This document shows, piece by piece, positions 58,699-64,000 of a stretch of DNA of 64,000 nt. Below the pieces are notes generated by a model, which saw nothing but the letters and a program-made list of their open reading frames with translations, had not been told where the DNA came from and did not search any database. This stretch comes from Streptomyces sp. NBC_01351 (GTDB lineage: Bacteria > Actinomycetota > Actinomycetes > Streptomycetales > Streptomycetaceae). The stretch's first letter is position 1; each line of letters starts with the position of its first letter. A program made the translations under genes and the position numbers. The stretch covers positions 3,836,001 through 3,900,000 of the forward strand of contig NZ_CP108356.1 in assembly GCF_036237315.1 (NCBI RefSeq), given 5' to 3'.

Positions 58699-60180
58699 AT
58701 GCCCAACTCCAGACATACGGATCCCACGGCGCGGGCCGGCGGAATCCCCGACGGAGCCCTGGTCGGCCTCCTGTCCCTCCTCCTCGGCCTCGCCGTACTG
58801 GTCTGGTCGGCCACCGGCCTCGCAGCCCTCTTCAGCAAGGGCTCCTGGCCGGCCACGGTCACCTTCACCCGCACCCCGGAGGCCGTCCGCTCCCTGATAG
58901 CTCGCCCGGACGACATCGCCGCGGCCTGGCCGGACACCAACCCCGCAGCCCTCTCCGGCTGGGGCCTGTTCTGGGGCCTGTTCATCAGCCAGCTCCTGAT
59001 CCTGCTGGTCCTGGCGATCTTCACGGTGGGCATCATCGCCCGCACCAAGTCCCGCCGCGCCCTGGCCAAACAGCCCCCCGACCCGGCCCCCGCCGCCCAC
59101 GACCCCCAGCCGGCACTCCCCACCCAGCACCACCCGCACGCCCCCCAGCCCGCGTCCCCCCTCCGGCCCCCACCGGAACCCACCCCCACACCCGCCCAGG
59201 CCCCCACCGACGAGGCCTACGGCTTCGGCTACGCCCCGGCGCCCCTCACCACCACGACCACCACACCCCCGCACCGCCTGGCGTACGCCACCCCCGCCCA
59301 ACGCCACCACCTCGCCGCCCAAGCCATCGCCGAAGCCGAGGGCGCGCTCCTGGTGGTCACCTCCTCTCCCACCCTCTGGTCGGAGACCAAGGACGCCCGC
59401 GCCAAACTCGGCCCGGTCCTCCTCTACGACCCCTCCCACCTGTGCGACACCCCGGCCCGCATGCACTGGAACCCGGCCGAGGGCTGCGCCGACCGCGACA
59501 CCGCCGCCGCCCGCGCGATCGCCCTGCTGGCCCCGGTACGCCCACAGGCCCGCATCGACGCCGCACTCGCCCACACGGCGGAAACCCTCCTGCGCAGCTG
59601 GCTCCAGGCAGCCGCCCTCGACGACCGCCCCTTCAAGCAGCTCCACCGCTGGACCCAGGGCAACAGCGCCCAGGACGCCGTCCGCATCCTGCGCACCCAC
59701 CCCCAGGCCGCTCCCGGCGCCGCCGGCGAACTGGAGAGCGCCCTCACCGCCCACCCGGAACGCCGCGAACAAGCCCAGCACCTCACGACCCGCGCCCTCT
59801 CCGCCCTGTCCTCGATCCACATCCGCGAGGCCTGCAACCCGAACCGTACGGATTCCCTCACGCTGGCTTCGTTCGTGACCGAGGGGGGCACCCTCTACAT
59901 GGTGGGCGAATCCCTGGAAGACCCCCGCACCCACCCGGGTGCGATGCCCTTGCACACCGCACTCGCCGCTCACGTGGTCGAGCACGGCCGCCGCATGGCC
60001 GCACGGTCATCCCACGGTCGGCTCGACCCACCACTCACCCTGGTCCTGGACGACATCGCGGCAGTCGCCCCGATCCCCCAACTCCCGGATCTCCTCACGG
60101 ACGAGACACTCCCCCTCCTCGCCCTGTGCCGAAGCCGCGAACAAGCCCGCTCCCGCTGGCCGGAAGCACCACTTCCCTAG
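58699..60180 (+). CDS. VirD4/TraG-like coupling protein lacking a P-loop
   Basis: A 493-residue protein with two N-terminal membrane helices (LLSLLLGLAVLVWSATGLAAL and LFWGLFISQLLILLVLAIFTVGI), a long Pro/His linker and a cytoplasmic domain. The domain follows the VirD4/TraG pattern: VVTSSPTLWSETKDARAKLG, PVLLYDPSHLCDTPARMHWNP, and LTLVLDDIAAVAPIPQLPDLL in the Walker B place. I find no GxxGxGK(S/T) anywhere, so it probably cannot hydrolyse ATP in the usual way. It would recruit substrate to the VirB4 motor. It is last in the operon. Confidence 0.82.
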   Translation: MPNSRHTDPTARAGGIPDGALVGLLSLLLGLAVLVWSATGLAALFSKGSWPATVTFTRTPEAVRSLIARPDDIAAAWPDTNPAALSGWGLFWGLFISQLLILLVLAIFTVGIIARTKSRRALAKQPPDPAPAAHDPQPALPTQHHPHAPQPASPLRPPPEPTPTPAQAPTDEAYGFGYAPAPLTTTTTTPPHRLAYATPAQRHHLAAQAIAEAEGALLVVTSSPTLWSETKDARAKLGPVLLYDPSHLCDTPARMHWNPAEGCADRDTAAARAIALLAPVRPQARIDAALAHTAETLLRSWLQAAALDDRPFKQLHRWTQGNSAQDAVRILRTHPQAAPGAAGELESALTAHPERREQAQHLTTRALSALSSIHIREACNPNRTDSLTLASFVTEGGTLYMVGESLEDPRTHPGAMPLHTALAAHVVEHGRRMAARSSHGRLDPPLTLVLDDIAAVAPIPQLPDLLTDETLPLLALCRSREQARSRWPEAPLP

Positions 60181-60242
60181 TCCGGCGCGAGAACCGGGGC
60201 AGCGGCTCACGGGGCTGCGTGAAACCGCCGCAGCCTCATGCC

Positions 60243-60797
60243 CTATGCCCTGGGAAACACGTACTCCACTTCCTTGGCACCCGCGTCCCCGGGCACGGAC
60301 ACGACCTTCCCACTGGCCTCGAACCCGAACCGCCGATAGAAGGCCCCGGCCCGCGCGTTGTCCTCGTGCACGAAGAGCCGTACGCCCTCCAGCACCGGCT
60401 CCTCCAACGACCAGGCCCACTCCAGCGCGGCCGAGAACAGCGCCTCGGTCAGCCCGGTCCCCCGCTGCTCGGGCCGCACGAACACACCCACCACATGCGC
60501 CTGGGTCCGCTCGATCTCCTGCTCGAAGATGTCCGTGGTCCCGACCTCCTCGACGAGCACCGTCACGGACCCGACCCACTCACCGCCGGCCTCCTCTGCC
60601 ACGAACTGCCGTGCGGCCCGCCCATGCGAAGCCCCCGCGGCCCGCGCTTGCCAGAACTCATCCGCCCTGGCCTCGGCCTGCGTCACCGTCTCCAGAAAGG
60701 CCACCGGCGCCGCCGGATCCTTGAGCGCGGCGATCCGCAGCTCCTTGACCTTGGCCCACTCGTCACCACGTACAGCCCGTACCACGTACTGATCCAT
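60243..60797 (-). CDS. GNAT-family N-acetyltransferase
   Basis: A 184-residue single-domain acetyltransferase with the acetyl-CoA loop VVGVFVRPEQRGTGLTEALF and the C-terminal LFVHEDNARAGAFYRRFGFEASG. The substrate is unknown. ATG 60797 (MDQYVVR) fits the family. It is convergent with the T4SS-like operon, and its start lies about 36 bp from the rRNA terminator, just past the end of the rRNA operon on the same strand. Confidence 0.9.
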   Translation of the reverse strand: MDQYVVRAVRGDEWAKVKELRIAALKDPAAPVAFLETVTQAEARADEFWQARAAGASHGRAARQFVAEEAGGEWVGSVTVLVEEVGTTDIFEQEIERTQAHVVGVFVRPEQRGTGLTEALFSAALEWAWSLEEPVLEGVRLFVHEDNARAGAFYRRFGFEASGKVVSVPGDAGAKEVEYVFPRA

Positions 60798-60832
60798 AAC
60801 CGGAGATCCTAATATCGACCCCAAACGCAGAA

Positions 60833-60872
60833 AAGCCCCGCACCGAGCCCGTAAAGGGCTGGTGCGGGGCTT
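60833..60872 (-). terminator. rRNA operon terminator
   Basis: A 12-bp stem (60833-60844 with 60861-60872) whose loop can fold further, followed on the minus strand by a run of T. It lies 15 bp past the 5S end and is a classic intrinsic terminator. Confidence 0.88.
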
Positions 60873-60886
60873 CCCGCAATGATTGT

Positions 60887-61003
60887 TCGGCGGCGTCCTA
60901 CTCTCCCACAGGGTCCCCCCTGCAGTACCATCGGCGCTGAAAGGCTTAGCTTCCGGGTTCGGAATGTAACCGGGCGTTTCCCTAACGCTATGACCACCGA
61001 AAC
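60887..61003 (-). rRNA. rrf: 5S ribosomal RNA
   Basis: On the minus strand the sequence starts GTTTCGGTGGTCATAGCG and ends near GGACGCCGCCGAAC, about 117 bases, with the standard actinobacterial 5S helices (CGCCCGGTTACATTCCGAAC loop region and CCTGTGGGAGAGTAGG). The ends are estimated to within two or three bases. An 80-bp spacer separates it from 23S. Confidence 0.97.
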
Positions 61004-61082
61004 ACTATGAAATTTGAACGCTGGCATTGACACAGCTGTTCGTTATTTCAGAACTAACACAGTGGACGCGAGCAACTGAGGA

Positions 61083-64000
<2,918 letters not shown>

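Overview
The window is chromosomal DNA from a Streptomyces or a very close relative. The DNA is very GC-rich with strongly GC-biased third codon positions. It carries lineage markers: GlnR, the nickel regulator Nur, the c-di-GMP-dependent anti-sigma factor RsiG, mycothiol synthase MshD, a copper-type CsoR, PHO boxes and several DUF families typical of actinomycetes. From memory of the S. coelicolor literature, the order nur - sulfurtransferase - glnR - two-component system - 5'-nucleotidase - mshD - ppk - pstSCAB - pit - csoR - T4SS-like genes matches roughly SCO4179 down to SCO4126. Bases 8.8-60 kb therefore look like conserved core chromosome.

Layout. (1) 1-8.5 kb, all on the minus strand, looks like the edge of an accessory biosynthetic cluster. 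It holds a divergent SHMT-fold PLP enzyme, an oversized class II aldolase-like protein, a YbaK-type deacylase, a LysE-type exporter, an adenylation-carrier didomain protein and the start of a polyketide ketosynthase that leaves the window. (2) 8.8-22.6 kb is housekeeping: PrmC-like methyltransferase, Eis-like acetyltransferase, rsiG, dtd, ygfZ, nur, a nitrobindin-like protein, three coupled paralogous membrane proteins, a rhodanese/DUF1416 pair behind a putative leader peptide, a repeat-rich membrane protein and a MoaD-like protein. (3) 23-34.9 kb has glnR, a LacI regulator, a PDZ-less HtrA protease with a two-component system, a PI-PLC-like enzyme, a TetR/hydrolase divergent pair, a secreted 5'-nucleotidase and mshD. 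(4) 35.3-45.3 kb is a phosphate block: ppk, a CHAD protein, pstSCAB behind a PHO box, and a low-affinity phosphate transporter with its DUF47 partner, followed by csoR. (5) 45.7-52.7 kb is a mixture of small and exported proteins. (6) 53.1-60.2 kb is a tight plus-strand operon resembling a minimal chromosomal type IV secretion apparatus without a relaxase. (7) 60.8-64 kb is the end of an rRNA operon on the minus strand (5S and most of 23S).

Functional links. The cluster at the left edge could form a beta-hydroxy or otherwise modified amino acid (PLP enzyme plus aldolase), load it on a carrier protein (adenylation-PCP) and pass it to a polyketide synthase, with LysE for export; this is inference from gene content. 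The phosphate block combines phosphate uptake with polyphosphate storage. Non-coding features that stand out are a perfect AT-rich 27-bp inverted repeat at 8775, a 16-bp intercistronic hairpin between pstS and pstC, a 67-bp duplication of the 3' end of the phosphate transporter gene, three blocks of one GC-rich intergenic repeat family, and two probable short upstream ORFs (before the sulfurtransferase and before glnR).

I saw no tRNA gene, CRISPR array, insertion sequence, integrase, phage gene or replication origin.
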